Positions 1 to 12,043 of a DNA stretch of 64,000 nucleotides are shown here, piece after piece. Within the stretch, counting starts at the first letter, position 1. Each line of letters begins with the position of its first letter. The DNA comes from Faecalispora anaeroviscerum (GTDB taxonomy: Bacteria; Bacillota; Clostridia; Oscillospirales; Acutalibacteraceae): NCBI RefSeq assembly GCF_947568225.1, contig NZ_CANOOQ010000001.1, forward strand, positions 1,860,001 through 1,924,000. The letters run 5' to 3'. The position numbers were made by a program, and so were the translations under genes. The notes below the pieces were generated by a model. The model saw only the letters and a program-made list of their open reading frames with translations. It did not search any database and was not told the origin of the DNA.

Positions 1-404
1 TTTCTCTTTGCAAAATCCGCAATCTTCTGATCCTCAGAGGCCACGTGGTTAATCAGCCATGCCAACAGGCGCCCTGCGAACTGCTGCATCAGCTGCTCCT
101 GGTCGTCGTTTTCCTCGTATCGGCGCGAAACCTCCAGCACATAGGCCACCATCTCCTGATGCCTCTTTCTGTGTGACGGCAATTCGGGATATCCCAGCTC
201 CCGCTGAAGATTTTCCTCATCCCGAAAATGCGTGACAACATAATCCCTCATAAATATCAAAGTCTGATTGACCTGTTCGGTCTTTTGCTCCCATGAAACC
301 GGCTTTCTTACGATCTCAACAAAATCCGTCACGCGGCGGAACAGCTCTTTATGCTGCTCGTCGATCAGCGGAACCCCCAACAGATACTTTTCTTTCCAGA
401 GCAT
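1..404 (-). CDS. Bacteriohemerythrin (3' end cut by window edge)
   Basis: Translation of the minus strand from the ATG at 404 gives about 134 residues of a hemerythrin-fold protein and is still open at base 1. The typical opening WKEKYLLGVPLIDEQHKELF is followed by HFRDEE, a histidine pair in HRKRHQEM, and LINHVASEDQKI. These are the usual His and Glu/Asp ligands of a non-haem di-iron centre in a four-helix bundle. Such proteins bind oxygen or buffer iron in the cytoplasm of anaerobes. A GGGGAG ribosome binding site lies just upstream of the ATG. The family is usually about 135 residues, so nearly the whole protein is present. Seen: motifs. Inferred: oxygen-sensing or storage role. Confidence 0.85.
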   Translation of the reverse strand, partial: MLWKEKYLLGVPLIDEQHKELFRRVTDFVEIVRKPVSWEQKTEQVNQTLIFMRDYVVTHFRDEENLQRELGYPELPSHRKRHQEMVAYVLEVSRRYEENDDQEQLMQQFAGRLLAWLINHVASEDQKIADFAKR

Positions 405-497
405 GGTAACTCCCCTTTCCGAAAACACATTTGCAGTGATTCGACGTTTTTTGTAACATTTACTCATATGATACCATAAGGAGAGCGCAAAAGGAAT

Positions 498-548
498 CCC
501 CGCCCAAAATACTGAAACCATAACGTGGTTTCGGTATCTTGAGCGGGG
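498..548 (-). terminator. Hairpin downstream of the lipoprotein gene
   Basis: A 22-bp stem with two mismatches (arms 498-519 and 527-548, loop ATAACGT) lies 7 bases past the stop of the lipoprotein gene. The following U tract on the minus strand is poor (ATTCCTTTT). It probably ends the lipoprotein transcript before the hemerythrin gene. Confidence 0.6.
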
Positions 549-555
549 AACTTAT

Positions 556-1821
556 TCAGGCAAAGTTTTTCTCAACCGCAGTTTTTGCTGCCACATTAGG
601 AACCATCTTCTGTGGGCTTTTCGCTTGCGTCTTTTTCTCCGCAGATTCTTTTGCTGTTACGGGGTCCGGCAGAATTAGAGCCTTTTGCAAATTACACGCG
701 TCGTTCCACTGCTGAACGGAAACAGCGGTCGAGGCCATATACCATTTTTTCTGCGGCAGACGATATGAAATCATCATGTGCAAAGTGTCGCCGTCTGCAT
801 AAACCGTGCTGCGGTACAGCCATGTTTTATGCAGGATCACCGGATTGTCACTTGGATAAAACGGAACGCCCTTTGTAAAATGGATTCCATCGGCCGATTT
901 GGACAAAAACAGCGCAAAGGAATACTCCTTTGGTAAAATGCCGGTCTGGAGCAGATAATAATTTCCCTTGTAATGGATGACATCCTGATGCCACGGCAGA
1001 TAGCCACCCGGTAGCTCTACTGTACACTGCTGCAGATCCGTCCATGCGCTTCCGTCGGTACTCACGGCGTGCATCAGCTGCTTTTTCGAGGTGGTATACC
1101 AAAACTGATATTGATTGTTTTCGTGGTTGACCGCAAGGCTAAGAATGCCCGTTTTGGATTTTTGCATCAGCTGCGGCACCGACCAGTCCCGCCCATTACT
1201 GCTGACAGTACGGTAATAGTAATCCATACTGGAATCAGGGTGCTTTGTTTTCGGGTTTCCCTTGTTATAACGGTACCACATTTCCATCACTTCGCCGTTT
1301 TTCACAAGGTGAGAATCGGAATAGTGCGCACCGTTCTTCACATCGGAAGGAACTCCCGTAATCGGGTTTTTCAGCCCGGCCGGTGTTACCCATGATTTTG
1401 CGTCATTGGAAACAAGGATGCAGGGGTTTTCGAAATCGTCGTTTCCAAAAGGGTACGGTGTAACAGACATCCAGTATTCATATCCGTTCCACTTCTTAGG
1501 GAAATACAGAATTTTTGGGTGCGTCGCCTGATTATACCCGTCATATGTGGGTACAGCGGCAAGATCATACATTCTCTGCAGTGTCAAAAAGGAAGCACTA
1601 AATTTTCCAAAATTGAACCCTGTGCTGATTGAAGGTTTTGCAGCAGAGTGCTTCTCCGTATTTTTATCTGTCGGCTGAACCACGGTCTGCGGCGCTTCTT
1701 CGGCATTGGATACCGCGGTTATTTCCTCTATATTCCCACTGGGAGCGCAGCCAGCCAGTATGGCTATAAAAGTACAAAAAGCGACAAATAGTGCCGCCAA
1801 ACGGTGACGCATATTCGTCAT
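556..1821 (-). CDS. Secreted lipoprotein with a glycosidase-like beta-propeller
   Basis: The 421-residue protein begins with a basic segment, a hydrophobic helix and the lipobox LAGC, so it should be lipid-anchored outside the membrane. After a low-complexity linker (about residues 28-65) the body is rich in W, Y and G, with repeated strands such as HPKILYFPKKWNGYEYWMS, HYSDSHLVKNGEVMEMWYRY and YQFWYTTSKKQLMHAVS. This resembles the five-bladed propeller shared by GH43/GH32/GH68-like enzymes. I cannot place a full catalytic triad, so it may bind or cut extracellular polysaccharide, or be a non-catalytic relative. The ATG at 1821 has an AAGAAGGTG site at proper spacing. It is probably monocistronic, with its own promoter and a downstream hairpin. 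Confidence 0.7.
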   Translation of the reverse strand: MTNMRHRLAALFVAFCTFIAILAGCAPSGNIEEITAVSNAEEAPQTVVQPTDKNTEKHSAAKPSISTGFNFGKFSASFLTLQRMYDLAAVPTYDGYNQATHPKILYFPKKWNGYEYWMSVTPYPFGNDDFENPCILVSNDAKSWVTPAGLKNPITGVPSDVKNGAHYSDSHLVKNGEVMEMWYRYNKGNPKTKHPDSSMDYYYRTVSSNGRDWSVPQLMQKSKTGILSLAVNHENNQYQFWYTTSKKQLMHAVSTDGSAWTDLQQCTVELPGGYLPWHQDVIHYKGNYYLLQTGILPKEYSFALFLSKSADGIHFTKGVPFYPSDNPVILHKTWLYRSTVYADGDTLHMMISYRLPQKKWYMASTAVSVQQWNDACNLQKALILPDPVTAKESAEKKTQAKSPQKMVPNVAAKTAVEKNFA

Positions 1822-1874
1822 ATCTGGACACCTTCTTTCGGATATGAACTAAAAACATTGTTTAATATGACGAT

Positions 1875-1903
1875 ATATTACGCGAATAAAAATGAAAAGT
1901 CAA
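1875..1903 (-). promoter_or_regulatory. Sigma-A type promoter of the lipoprotein gene
   Basis: On the minus strand TTGACT (1903-1898) and TAATAT (1880-1875) are separated by exactly 17 bases, about 50 bases before the lipoprotein start. The rest of the 1822-2164 gap holds only AT-rich sequence and the hairpin at its far end. Confidence 0.75.
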
Positions 1904-2100
1904 TGAGAATAACGGAACTGTAATCAATCTGGCAATTTGATGGCAATGGAATAGAAACCGAATGGAATACCGTATTTTATTCTGAAAGAAACAAAACTGT
2001 CCCTCACTTTTACGATTGTCCCTTTCAACGCCAAATCAGGAACTTTGACAATGGAAAAAACAGAGCGCACACCCTAGGAACCGAAGCTCCCAAGGCGCGC

Positions 2101-2140
2101 GCCCTGAAAAACAAAAATCAGTACAAATTTTTTTCAGGCC
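2101..2140 (-). terminator. Possible ppdK terminator hairpin
   Basis: Arms GGCCTGAAAAA and TTTTTCAGGGC flank an AT-rich loop about 25 bases past the ppdK stop codon. Beyond it on the minus strand comes the palindrome GGCGCGCGCC rather than a U run, so termination here is uncertain. Confidence 0.35.
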
Positions 2141-2164
2141 TTTATGCCCATGAAATCGCGTTTT

Positions 2165-4804
<2,640 letters not shown>

Positions 4805-4983
4805 TCTTCTACCTCCTATAATTTAAGGAATCTATGAAATCGGTTATCCAATCTATCCGCTCTTTCAAAAAGCAATGAATCACAATTCGTACCTTACCCC
4901 GCCTCCGGCGGAGGAAGATACCTGTGCTTCATCTTTTCAACGCAAACATGATTCAGGAGAACCAATTTGGACATCTATTGTGG

Positions 4984-4992
4984 ATTATATCA
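4984..4992 (-). promoter_or_regulatory. Extended -10 promoter upstream of ppdK
   Basis: TGATATAAT on the minus strand is an extended -10 box. No good -35 is seen. It would give a leader of about 170 bases that includes a GC-rich hairpin (CCTCC/GGAGG near 4903-4915). The same nonamer occurs upstream of polA, the 56193-57368 gene and the YfbR-like gene. Confidence 0.45.
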
Positions 4993-5513
4993 AAATCAAC
5001 ACCAAAAATCCATCCTATTTTACATCTAATATAATAATTTTTTATGAAGATTCTTCCTTGCTATGCATGCCGAAAGACCCGAAATCATGGGATTAGTAAT
5101 TCTTTCACAAATATTTCGTCACAGAATGATCAATAATTACAAATACCCCTTGGTTGCGTACTGCACTGTCACATTTTTCCTGAAAAAATTCTATTATTCG
5201 ATAAATTTGCAATCATAATTGATCGGTATATGCGCTCCAAAAATAGAAAATGTTTTATAATTAAAAAAGAAAGAAAACCAAATTTCTATCAATAAATCGT
5301 CGCTCTATCAATTCGGCTTATCAATTAAGTCGCTTCCTTAATGCCCGAAAACAGAAAAATTTAAAGAAATCCTACTGACGGTAAAATTCCTCTCTGTGAA
5401 ATCTGCACTTGCTTTGAAAGAAGTATTGTGCAGATTTTCTCTAAAAAAGAATCGCAATCGTCTTTTTTCTAACGCAATTAAAACAATCTTTTAACAAAAC
5501 AGTAAAATAGGTC
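4993..5513. other. AT-rich intergenic region without a recognisable gene
   Basis: This stretch between divergent ppdK and the GlmU-like gene is AT-rich and has no frame with a ribosome binding site and plausible protein. A short frame at 4875-5096 overlaps the ppdK leader and has no support. I see no tRNA, riboswitch core or strong terminator in it. Confidence 0.5.
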
Positions 5514-5543
5514 TTGAAAAATTTTGATGATATGCGATAATAA
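5514..5543 (+). promoter_or_regulatory. Promoter of the GlmU-like gene
   Basis: TTGAAA (5514-5519) is followed after 16 bases by GATAAT, or after 18 by TAATAA, and lies about 40 bases before the start codon. It probably drives the rightward glmU-like and prs genes. Confidence 0.6.
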
Positions 5544-5583
5544 TACCGTATGATTATCTGCGAAACTGACGGAGGATTCACCT

Positions 5584-6630
5584 ATGGAAAACTGTGCCAT
5601 TATCCTTGCGGCGGGTGAGGGAAAGCGAATGAAGTCCCAGGGGCCCAAGGTATTGTGTCAGGTTTTGTTCAAACCCATGCTCGAATGGGTGATCGACGCC
5701 GTAGAGGGCGCCGGAGTTTCCAATATATGCGTAGTCACCGGGCATCTGCACAGCGAAGTGGAATCCTTTTTGGATCAACTGGCCGAAAAGAAGTGTCGGC
5801 CCGCTCCCTTTGAGCATGTGTTTCAGGCTGAACAAAAGGGTACCGCGCACGCCGTAATGATGGCGGAGCAGTTCCTGCACAGCCACAGCGGTGCAAACGT
5901 ACTGATTTTGAGCGGCGACGCGCCGTTTCTTGACCCCGAAACGATTGGTTCTGCGCTGGCGGAGCATCAGGAGCGGCAGCAGGCCGTTACGGTAATTTCC
6001 GCAGAACCGGCCGACCCATTCGGGTACGGGCGCATCGTGCGAGACAGCGAAACCGGTGCTTTACGTGCCATTGTAGAAGAAAAAGAAGCCAACGTGCCGA
6101 CAAAGCAGATTCGAGAAATCAACTCCGGGGCTTACTGGTTCCGGGTAGACAGTCTGCTTTCGGTGCTTAACGATATTCAAAATAATAACAGCACAGGGGA
6201 ATATTACCTGCCCGATGCAATCCGGCTGCTCCTTTCGCGTGACCAAAAAGCCGGCGCGTTTTTAACCGGCGACAGCAATGTCGTTTTGGGTGCCAACGAC
6301 CGGAGGCAGCTTGCTGAACTGAACTCGATCGCCAAACAGAGCATTTTACTCCGTTTGATGGCAGATGGAGTCGATATTCCCTGCCCGGACGGCATTCTCA
6401 TCGGTCCTGACGTAACCGTGGGGCCCGATACCCGAATTCTGCCCGGAAGCATTTTAACCGGCCACACCCGTGTGGGCGCGGGCTGCATCGTGGGCCCCAA
6501 TGCCCTGCTGGAAAACACTACCGCCGGGGATGGCTGCGTGCTGCAGAACGTGCAGTGCCACAGTGTTTCACTGAATGACGGACAAACGCCCGAACCCTTC
6601 ACCACTCTACGCGCTCCGAGCGCGTACTGA
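5584..6630 (+). CDS. GlmU-like nucleotidyltransferase with a shortened C-terminus
   Basis: The N-terminal 225 or so residues form a sugar-phosphate nucleotidyltransferase with the G-loop LAAGEGKRMKSQGPKVL and the LSGDAPFL and EINSGAYWF segments expected of GlmU (UTP + GlcNAc-1-P to UDP-GlcNAc). The C-terminal part has only a few left-handed beta-helix turns (GILIGPDVTVGPDTRILPGS and similar) and stops at 348 residues, where full GlmU has about 455. The acetyltransferase active-site region is therefore absent. It may act as a uridylyltransferase only, or on another sugar. The ATG has a GGAGG site. It sits 61 bases before prs, as glmU does in Bacillus, which supports the glmU identity. Confidence 0.8.
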   Translation: MENCAIILAAGEGKRMKSQGPKVLCQVLFKPMLEWVIDAVEGAGVSNICVVTGHLHSEVESFLDQLAEKKCRPAPFEHVFQAEQKGTAHAVMMAEQFLHSHSGANVLILSGDAPFLDPETIGSALAEHQERQQAVTVISAEPADPFGYGRIVRDSETGALRAIVEEKEANVPTKQIREINSGAYWFRVDSLLSVLNDIQNNNSTGEYYLPDAIRLLLSRDQKAGAFLTGDSNVVLGANDRRQLAELNSIAKQSILLRLMADGVDIPCPDGILIGPDVTVGPDTRILPGSILTGHTRVGAGCIVGPNALLENTTAGDGCVLQNVQCHSVSLNDGQTPEPFTTLRAPSAY

Positions 6631-6691
6631 TACACTAACGTCTATAAATCGCCGCCGTTTGGCGGCCAAACTGTTTAGGGGGATTTTTTCA

Positions 6692-7651
6692 ATGAATTTT
6701 CATGGTAAGGATATCAAGATTTTCGCGGCGAACGCGAGCTCGCAAGTCGCCCGGCAAATTGCAGATTGCCTTAGCCTGCCCATGGGGAAATCAGAGGTTT
6801 CTACCTTTAGCGACGGGGAAATTGCCATGTCGTTGTTTGAATCTGTTCGCGGCTCGGACTGTTTTATTGTGCAGTCGACCTGCGCGCCGGTAAACAACAA
6901 CATCATGGAACTGCTCATCATGATCGACGCAATGAAGCGCGCTTCGGCCGCTCGTATCACCGCAGTTATTCCGTATTTCGGCTATGCCCGTCAGGATCGC
7001 AAGGCCAAGGCCCGCGACCCGATTTCCGCAAAGCTGGTGGCTGACCTGATCACTACCGCCGGAGCCGACCGAATTCTTACTATGGATCTGCACGCGCCCC
7101 AGATTCAGGGCTTTTTCAACATTCCAGTGGATCACCTGCTGGGCGCTCCGATTCTCTCTTCCTTCCTGAAAGACAGGGTGGGTGACAACAGCGATGATTA
7201 TGTCGTGGTTTCCCCCGACCTCGGCTCCGTTACCCGCGCCCGCAATTTTGCCGCCCGGATCGGCAGCCCGCTGGCGATTATTGACAAACGCCGCCAGAAG
7301 GCCAATGTGTCTGAAGTAATGAACATCATCGGTGATGTTCGCGGCAAAAAAGTAATTTTGGTGGACGACATGATCGATACCGCCGGCACTCTGTGCAACG
7401 CCGCCACCGCTTTGGTGGAAGTGGGCGGCGCGATTGAAGTGACCGCCTGCGCAACACACGGCGTGCTTTCCGGCCCCGCGGTGGAGCGCATTAAAAACAG
7501 CTGCATTTCTGAGCTGATTCTGCTGGACACCGTTCCGGTGCCGGAAGAAAAGCGTTTGCCGGGCTTTACGATTCTGCCGGTGGCTCCCTTGTTTGCGGAG
7601 GCCATTGAGCGCATTTACGAAGACAAGCCGGTTTCTCCCATGTTTGTGTGA
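6692..7651 (+). CDS. prs: Ribose-phosphate pyrophosphokinase
   Basis: PRPP synthetase makes 5-phosphoribosyl-1-pyrophosphate from ribose-5-P and ATP for nucleotide, His and Trp synthesis. The 319-residue product from the ATG at 6692 (AGGGGGA site) has KSEVSTFSDGEIAMSLFESV, the flexible-loop stretch YFGYARQDRKAKARDPISAK, the divalent-metal segment TMDLHAPQIQGFF, and the PRPP-binding motif KVILVDDMIDTAGTL. Longer upstream in-frame extensions run back into the preceding gene and are unlikely. It is followed by a strong terminator, so glmU-like and prs form one unit. Confidence 0.97.
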   Translation: MNFHGKDIKIFAANASSQVARQIADCLSLPMGKSEVSTFSDGEIAMSLFESVRGSDCFIVQSTCAPVNNNIMELLIMIDAMKRASAARITAVIPYFGYARQDRKAKARDPISAKLVADLITTAGADRILTMDLHAPQIQGFFNIPVDHLLGAPILSSFLKDRVGDNSDDYVVVSPDLGSVTRARNFAARIGSPLAIIDKRRQKANVSEVMNIIGDVRGKKVILVDDMIDTAGTLCNAATALVEVGGAIEVTACATHGVLSGPAVERIKNSCISELILLDTVPVPEEKRLPGFTILPVAPLFAEAIERIYEDKPVSPMFV

Positions 7652-7676
7652 TCTGCACAAACAGAAAACCGGACGC

Positions 7677-7705
7677 GGGGCAGGGGCACGCCCTGCCCCA
7701 TTTTT
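7677..7705 (+). terminator. Rho-independent terminator after prs
   Basis: GGGGCAGGG and CCCTGCCCC form a 9-bp stem with loop GCACG, followed by ATTTTT. Confidence 0.9.
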
Positions 7706-7783
7706 GATAAAAAGCAATACTCAACAGAGGCGGGGCAGAATTCTTTTGTCCCGCCATGAGTCTTTTGCCAGCAGAGGTGCGTT

Positions 7784-8395
7784 ATGCTAAAATCAATCTT
7801 TTCCCGGCCCTCGGTTGCTCCCGGACCGGTGCAGGCAATCATTGTCGGTCTGGGCAATCCCGGGCGGCAGTACGAACAAACCCGGCACAATACCGGCTTT
7901 ATGGTGCTGGATCGCCTGGCCGAAACACTGGGAGTAAAAATCGACCGCCTCAAATTCAAGGGCCTATGCGCAGAAGCCCTGTTCGGTGGGAAAAAGGTGC
8001 TGCTTCTGAAGCCCTCCACCTTTATGAACCTGAGCGGGCAAAGCGTAACCGAGGCCATGCGCTTTTATAAACTCCCCCCCGAGCAGGTGATTGTCGTTCT
8101 TGACGATATTTCGCTCGCGCCGGGCCGTCTGCGTATTCGCCGTAAAGGCAGCGACGGCGGGCAGAACGGGATGAAGAATATCATCTACCTTTCGGGCAGC
8201 GACTCGTTCCCGCGCGTGAAAATGGGCATCGGTGCAAAGCCAAACCCCGGGTGGGATTTGGCAGACTGGGTGCTTTCCACCTTTTCCGCACAGGAGTCCA
8301 AAGGCGTTAGCGAGGCCATCGATCACGCCATACAGGCGCTTGAACTCATGGTACAGGGAAAAACCGACGAAGCAATGAACCGGTTTAATTCCTGA
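7784..8395 (+). CDS. pth: Peptidyl-tRNA hydrolase
   Basis: Pth frees tRNA from peptidyl-tRNAs dropped by ribosomes. The 203-residue protein has the family opening IIVGLGNPGRQYEQTRHNTG, with the catalytic His, the FMNLSGQSV segment and the VVLDDISL aspartate. The motif normally read GGHNG is here GGQNG, so the histidine equivalent to E. coli His113 is a glutamine. An AGAGGTG site precedes the ATG. pth lies directly before mfd, the same pair as in Bacillus (pth/spoVC-mfd). The 5' extension before the conserved core is about 15 residues. Confidence 0.95.
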   Translation: MLKSIFSRPSVAPGPVQAIIVGLGNPGRQYEQTRHNTGFMVLDRLAETLGVKIDRLKFKGLCAEALFGGKKVLLLKPSTFMNLSGQSVTEAMRFYKLPPEQVIVVLDDISLAPGRLRIRRKGSDGGQNGMKNIIYLSGSDSFPRVKMGIGAKPNPGWDLADWVLSTFSAQESKGVSEAIDHAIQALELMVQGKTDEAMNRFNS

Positions 8396-8508
8396 AACCG
8401 TTCGCTCCGCCGCAAAATTCGACCGTCTTTTCTTCCCTGGTCTCGTATTCTGAATAAAGAAGCAGCCCCGGCCGGAGCTATCTTTTTTCAAAAAGCAAGG
8501 AGCTTTCC

Positions 8509-11500
8509 ATGAAATTTCTCACTACCGCCATCAGTGCGCTGAAGGAATTCTCCGCGCTGGATCAGGCTGTAAAATCCAAGGCACTCCCGGCGGCCGTTAC
8601 AGGGCTTTCGGGAATCCATAAAGCCAATATGATCTATTCGCTCTGCGCCCTGAACGGACGCAGAGCTTTTGTCGCGGCCTCCGAAGAAGCGGAAGCACAG
8701 CGCCTGCATGACGACCTAGCCGCCATGGGTATGCACCCCGCGCTGTACCCTCTGCGTGATTTTAACTTTCGTGATACGCAGGGCAGTTCACACGAATACG
8801 AGCATCAACGCCTGCATGCGCTCTCGCGCTACCTGACCGGAGGCTGCGACTGCGTGATATTCTGCATGGACGCCGCCCTCCAGTACACGCTTCCGCCCGG
8901 GGAGCTGCAGCGCCGCACCGTTACGCTGCGCACCGCCCAGCAGATCACGCCGGAGGCGGTTCTGAACATACTGGTGTCGTGCGGGTACGAGCGCGCCGAC
9001 CAGATCGAAGGCACAGGGCAGTTCGCACTGCGCGGCGGTATTCTCGACTTTTTCACGCCCGACGCGGAAAACCCTGTGCGCGTGGAGTTCTGGGGTGACG
9101 AGATCGACACGCTGTCGTTTTTTGATCGCGAAACCCAGCGCCGCACCAACACTATTGATGAAATTACGATCGCACCGTCGGTGGAGGCACTCATCGAGCA
9201 CCCGAACATGCTCGCAGAAAAAATCCGCCGCCACGCTGCCACCCTGCGCGGAAAAACCGCAGCCGCCGCCCGCGAGATTCTGGAAGCCGAGGCCGACAAG
9301 CTAACTTCCGGAGCTTTACCAGGCTGTGCGGATAAGTATATTCCCTTTCTCTATGACAAACCCGCCACCGTATTTGATTACGCGGACGAAAACACCTTGC
9401 TGTTCGTTTCGGAGCCGGTCAAAAACAAGGAGAAGGTTCGCACCGCTCTGTGGCAGTGGGGTGAGGATTTAAAGGATTACCTTTCCCACGGCGTTTTGTG
9501 CCGCGGGCTCGATACGTACAGTGCCGACTGGCAGTATGCGCTGGAGCAGTGTAATACTCTTGGAGCGATTTACCTGGATGCCTTTGCCCGCGGCAGCTAT
9601 GAAACCCCGGTACACTCGCTGGAAAACATGAACGTGCGCCAGAATTCGGTATGGAGCGGCAGTATGCAGCTTTTGACCGAGGACGTGCAGGCGATGCTGC
9701 ACAACCGCTGGTGCTGCGTGGTTTTGGCCGGCAGCGAGCGCGCGGCGCAGACCATTGCCGCAGACCTGCAGCGCGAAGGTGTAAACGCGGTGTATCTCCC
9801 CAAGCCGGAGCAGCTCTCACCCGGGCAGGTCATCGTAACGGAAGGCGGCCTCTCCGCCGGCATGGAATACCCCGGTGCAGCCTTTGGACTGATTACCCAC
9901 GGGCGCCTGCTGGCACAGCGCAAAATCCGCCAGAGCAAGCGTTCCAAAAACAGCCAGGAGATTTACAGCCTGTCCGACCTGAACCCCGGCGACTACGTGG
10001 TGCATTCCGCGCACGGTATCGGCGTGTTCGAGGGCATCCACAAAATCAGCATGCAAGGCATCGTTAAGGATTACCTGAAGCTGCGGTATGCCAAGAACGA
10101 TACGCTGTATGTGCCGGTAACGCAGCTCGACCTGGTTTCCAAATACATCGGCCCACGGGAGGACGCGCAGGTACGCCTGCACCGCCTGGGCGGCTCCGAC
10201 TGGCAAAAGACGAAGGCGCGTGTCCGCTCTGCCGTTAAGGACATGGCTAAGGAGCTAATTAAGCTGTATGCCCAGCGCATGAACGCCAAGGGCCATGCTT
10301 TTGCCGAGGACACGGAATGGCAGCACGATTTTGAATCCCACTTTGAATTTGAAGAAACAGACGATCAGCTGCGCTGCATCGAAGAAATCAAAGCCGACAT
10401 GGAACGGGAATCCCCCATGGACCGCCTCTTATGCGGCGACGTGGGCTTCGGCAAAACCGAGGTGGCCCTGCGCGCCGCGTTCAAATGCGTCAGCGATTCC
10501 AAGCAGTGCGCCATGCTGGTGCCAACCACAATTTTGGCCTGGCAGCATTATCAGACAATCATCAAGCGGATGGAAGGCTTCCCTGTGCGGGTGGAGCTTC
10601 TGTCGCGTTTCCGCACGCCCAAACAGCAGGAGGATATTTTAAACCGCCTGAAACGCGGCGAAGTGGATTTTGTTGTTGGCACACACCGCCTGGTTTCGAA
10701 AGACGTGCGTTTTCGCGATTTGGGACTGGTCGTCATTGACGAGGAGCAGCGCTTTGGCGTGGCACAGAAGGAGAAGCTCAAGGACCTTTGCAAAAACGTG
10801 GATGTGCTGACGCTTTCCGCTACCCCAATTCCCCGCACGTTGAACATGGCACTTTCAGGCATCCGCGATATGTCTGTCATTGAGGAGGCTCCGCACGACC
10901 GCCACCCGGTACAGACGTATGTACTCGAGCACGACAACGGCATTCTGGCCGACGCCATTCACCGTGAGCTGCGGCGCGGCGGGCAGGTGTATTACCTGCA
11001 CAACGACATCGGCACCATCGACCGCGTCAGCGCTACGCTGCAGGCCTTGGTACCCGAAGCGCGCATCGGCATCGGCCACGGTAAGATGAATGAAAACGAA
11101 CTGTCCGAAATCTGGCGGCGGCTGGTCGATCAGGAAATTGACGTGCTGGTTTGCACTACCATTATTGAAACCGGCGTAGATGTCCCGAACGCGAACACGC
11201 TGATCATTGACAACGCCGACCGCATGGGCCTTTCCCAGCTGCATCAGCTGCGCGGGCGCGTGGGGCGTTCGTCGCGCCGCGCTTACGCCTATCTCACCTT
11301 TACCCGCAACAAGGTGCTTTCCGAAATCGCGCAGAAGCGCCTTTCGGCCATCCGCGAGTTCACCGAGTTCGGCTCCGGCTTTAAAATCGCGATGCGCGAC
11401 CTCGAAATCCGCGGCGCGGGCAACATCCTTGGCGGTGAACAACACGGCCACATGGAAGCTGTCGGCTACGACCTGTATTTAAAGCTTCTTGGAGAAGCCG

Positions 11501-11970
11501 TCAGTCAGGAAAAAGGCGAAGCGCCGCCGCCGGGAGAATGTTTGGTAGATTTGCAGATCGAGGCGCATATTCCGGAGGAATATATCGAAAACTTAAACCA
11601 AAGGCTGGAAATCTACCGCCGTATCGCGGACATTCGCGGCGACGACGACGCAAGCGACGTACTCGACGAGCTGATCGACCGTTTCGGCGAGCCGCCGGCC
11701 TCCGTACGCGGCCTGATCGACGTAGCTCTGCTGCGTAACACAGCTGCCTCTTTGGGTGTGTACGAGATTAAGCAGCAGGGTGAAATGCTTTTGCTGTATG
11801 TGGATCAGGTGGATATGAAGCGCATTTCCGGCATGATCAGCTCCCTGCGTTCGCGCGTGATGCTCAGCGCGGGCTCAAAACCGTACATCAGCGTACGCGA
11901 AACCAAGGGAGCACCTCCGCTCGAAACTCTGCGGGAGGCCCTGCACGCCATGCAGAACACGAAGGACTAA
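8509..11970 (+). CDS. mfd: Transcription-repair coupling factor
   Basis: Mfd removes RNA polymerase stalled at DNA lesions and recruits UvrA. At 1153 residues it has the full family length. The UvrB-like N-terminus is followed by an RNA-polymerase-interacting CarD-like domain near residue 494 (YVVHSAHGIGVFEGI), then SF2 translocase motifs: Walker A GDVGFGKTEVA near 643, DEEQRFG near 743, SATPIPRTL, the RecG-type motif region GVDVPNANTLIID and QLRGRVGRS. The C-terminal D7 domain follows. An AAGGAG site precedes the ATG. It is probably cotranscribed with pth. Confidence 0.98.
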   Translation: MKFLTTAISALKEFSALDQAVKSKALPAAVTGLSGIHKANMIYSLCALNGRRAFVAASEEAEAQRLHDDLAAMGMHPALYPLRDFNFRDTQGSSHEYEHQRLHALSRYLTGGCDCVIFCMDAALQYTLPPGELQRRTVTLRTAQQITPEAVLNILVSCGYERADQIEGTGQFALRGGILDFFTPDAENPVRVEFWGDEIDTLSFFDRETQRRTNTIDEITIAPSVEALIEHPNMLAEKIRRHAATLRGKTAAAAREILEAEADKLTSGALPGCADKYIPFLYDKPATVFDYADENTLLFVSEPVKNKEKVRTALWQWGEDLKDYLSHGVLCRGLDTYSADWQYALEQCNTLGAIYLDAFARGSYETPVHSLENMNVRQNSVWSGSMQLLTEDVQAMLHNRWCCVVLAGSERAAQTIAADLQREGVNAVYLPKPEQLSPGQVIVTEGGLSAGMEYPGAAFGLITHGRLLAQRKIRQSKRSKNSQEIYSLSDLNPGDYVVHSAHGIGVFEGIHKISMQGIVKDYLKLRYAKNDTLYVPVTQLDLVSKYIGPREDAQVRLHRLGGSDWQKTKARVRSAVKDMAKELIKLYAQRMNAKGHAFAEDTEWQHDFESHFEFEETDDQLRCIEEIKADMERESPMDRLLCGDVGFGKTEVALRAAFKCVSDSKQCAMLVPTTILAWQHYQTIIKRMEGFPVRVELLSRFRTPKQQEDILNRLKRGEVDFVVGTHRLVSKDVRFRDLGLVVIDEEQRFGVAQKEKLKDLCKNVDVLTLSATPIPRTLNMALSGIRDMSVIEEAPHDRHPVQTYVLEHDNGILADAIHRELRRGGQVYYLHNDIGTIDRVSATLQALVPEARIGIGHGKMNENELSEIWRRLVDQEIDVLVCTTIIETGVDVPNANTLIIDNADRMGLSQLHQLRGRVGRSSRRAYAYLTFTRNKVLSEIAQKRLSAIREFTEFGSGFKIAMRDLEIRGAGNILGGEQHGHMEAVGYDLYLKLLGEAVSQEKGEAPPPGECLVDLQIEAHIPEEYIENLNQRLEIYRRIADIRGDDDASDVLDELIDRFGEPPASVRGLIDVALLRNTAASLGVYEIKQQGEMLLLYVDQVDMKRISGMISSLRSRVMLSAGSKPYISVRETKGAPPLETLREALHAMQNTKD

Positions 11971-12043
11971 TACCTCAACTGGATGAGATTTCCACCAATT
12001 GCTGGACAAAGCCTTTTTCTGCGTGTATAGTTTATAGTAATAT

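Noticed and set aside
4875..5096. 73-codon frame upstream of ppdK
   Set aside because: No ribosome binding site, overlaps the promoter and leader of ppdK, and no recognisable protein pattern.
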